Positions 5,189 to 6,205 of a DNA stretch of 6,205 bases are shown piece after piece; position 1 is the first letter of the stretch, and each line of letters starts with the position of its first letter. The stretch covers positions 1-6,205 of the forward strand of contig JARGGF010000297.1 of assembly GCA_029210905.1 (NCBI GenBank), read 5' to 3'. Source of the stretch: Bacteroidales bacterium (GTDB lineage Bacteria > Bacteroidota > Bacteroidia > Bacteroidales > NBLH01). The notes beneath the pieces are model-generated. The model ran no database searches. It was not told the origin of the DNA and was given only the letters and a program-made list of their open reading frames with translations. The position numbers were made by a program, and so were the translations under genes.

Positions 5189-6117
5189 TTTTACCAAAAT
5201 ACAGGGCCCAGGTTGACCTACTTTTACAGGCTTTGCCTCATGTGGCAAAAGAAGAAGTATTTGCCCTGAAAGGAGGCTCAGCCATAAACCTTTTTGTGCG
5301 CAATTTGCCCAGGTTATCAGTTGATATTGATTTAACCTATCTTCCTATTGATGGCAGAAAGACAGCCCTTTCCAATATTTCGGATGCTTTAGGCCGTATT
5401 AAAAAGCGACTGGAAGCTTCAATTAAAGGTATAAACGTGATACCAACTCCATTAAATCAGGGAGAAGATGTAAAACTGAATTGTCAGCTAAAAAATGCAC
5501 AAATCAAAATAGAAGTCAACACCACTACCCGGGGTCAAATATTTCCTGTTCGTTTGCTTCAGGTAAATGAAAATGTTCAGGATGAATTTGGCAAATTCGC
5601 TGCAATAAACGTTGTTTCCCATGCCGAACTATTTGGAGGCAAAATATGTGCTGCCCTCGACAGACAACATCCCAGGGACTTATTTGATGTCAAGTTGTTG
5701 CTGGAAAATGAAGGTTATACTTCTGAAATCAAAACCGGATTTATGGTCGCCTTATTGAGTCACATGCGTTCAATGAGCGAAATAATACAGCCCCATTTAT
5801 TAGATCAGCAATCCGCTTTCGAAAAGCAATTTGCAGGAATGTCTTTGATTCCTTTCACATATGCCGATTATGAAACAACCCGGATCCGCCTTATTCAAAT
5901 AATCAATTCTTCCTGGACCGAAACAGATAAGAATTTTCTTCTCAGTTTCAAAAAAGGTTCTCCTGATTGGGAATTATTTCCTATTCCTGTTCTGCAGAAC
6001 CTGCCTGCTATAAAATGGAAGCTGGAAAATATTAATAAACTGATTCAGAACAATCCAAAGAAACATGAAGAATTAATGGACAGGCTCAATATTACCTTAA
6101 ATTCTAAATCAGAATAA
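5185..6117 (+). CDS. abiEii: AbiEii/AbiGii-family nucleotidyltransferase toxin
   Basis: This is the toxin of the type IV AbiE pair, a DNA-polymerase-beta-like nucleotidyltransferase that arrests growth when unchecked, typically during phage infection. All family motifs are visible in 310 aa. Motif I is GGSAINL (30-36) with the metal-binding pair D47 and D49 in SVDIDL. Motif II is IKIEV with E110. The C-terminal motifs are K153 in LFGGKICAALDRQHPRDLFDVK and D165/D168 in RDLFD. The enzyme therefore looks catalytically intact. Related AbiEii-type toxins (mycobacterial MenT) add nucleotides to the 3' ends of tRNAs; other AbiEii proteins bind GTP, and the true substrate here is unknown. The start overlaps the abiEi stop by 4 bp (ATGA), the usual order of antitoxin before toxin. 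No clear terminator follows. The family call is very secure. Confidence 0.95.
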   Translation: MILPKYRAQVDLLLQALPHVAKEEVFALKGGSAINLFVRNLPRLSVDIDLTYLPIDGRKTALSNISDALGRIKKRLEASIKGINVIPTPLNQGEDVKLNCQLKNAQIKIEVNTTTRGQIFPVRLLQVNENVQDEFGKFAAINVVSHAELFGGKICAALDRQHPRDLFDVKLLLENEGYTSEIKTGFMVALLSHMRSMSEIIQPHLLDQQSAFEKQFAGMSLIPFTYADYETTRIRLIQIINSSWTETDKNFLLSFKKGSPDWELFPIPVLQNLPAIKWKLENINKLIQNNPKKHEELMDRLNITLNSKSE

Positions 6118-6205
6118 TTCTTATTTTGGATACCTTTTATCACCAATTCACAAGACATCTATAATATTAACAGATAAAAAGTTGCGATTTTAATTCCTTT
6201 TATCC

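Noticed and set aside
6097..6130. Terminator after abiEii (ATTCT/AGAAT stem then TTCTTATTTT)
   Set aside because: Only a 5-bp AT-only stem and an interrupted T stretch; too weak to call.
6133..6204. Nine-base repeat CCTTTTATC at 6133-6141 and 6196-6204 as an att or iteron
   Set aside because: Short and AT-rich, only two copies, and no partner near the integrase; expected by chance in such sequence.

Overview
The window is AT-rich with sparse Shine-Dalgarno signals and at least one Bacteroidota-type promoter box (TAnnTTTG). Its protein families (RteC, a Bacteroidota-type tyrosine integrase, a MNYIKHLT-type replication protein) also belong to mobile elements of Bacteroidota. All seven genes lie on the + strand. 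The species cannot be named from this sequence.

Left part (27-2703), the mobility module. It holds a full-length tyrosine recombinase, then an RteC-family regulator, then a small excisionase-type helix-turn-helix protein. This matches the logic known from CTnDOT-type elements, where RteC activates a promoter that drives excision genes. A strong intrinsic terminator sits directly ahead of rteC. A 24-bp sequence occurs twice without mismatch, once inside the rteC coding region (2039-2062) and once in the gap before the small HTH gene (2323-2346). The second copy lies where an activator would bind.

Middle part (2712-4151), the DNA-replication module. It contains a winged-helix replication-initiator-like protein with a Lys/Glu-rich linker and a DnaC/IstB-like AAA+ ATPase, probably a helicase loader. 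The two genes are separated by a REP-like palindrome. No relaxase, capsid or terminase gene is visible, so the element could be a mobilizable island or a phage-satellite-like island. The window does not decide between them.

Right part (4152-6117), cargo. It is a complete type IV toxin-antitoxin (AbiE abortive infection) operon with antitoxin/repressor AbiEi and nucleotidyltransferase toxin AbiEii, overlapping by ATGA. The control region holds two related palindromes whose centres are 95 bp apart. The downstream one is a perfect 8-3-8 palindrome centred on the start codon and overlapping a perfect TAnnTTTG box, so repression and a leaderless mRNA seem to be built into one short site. The window is best read as part of an integrative element carrying a self-regulated anti-phage operon next to its own excision and replication genes. 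The last 88 bp hold nothing I can identify.
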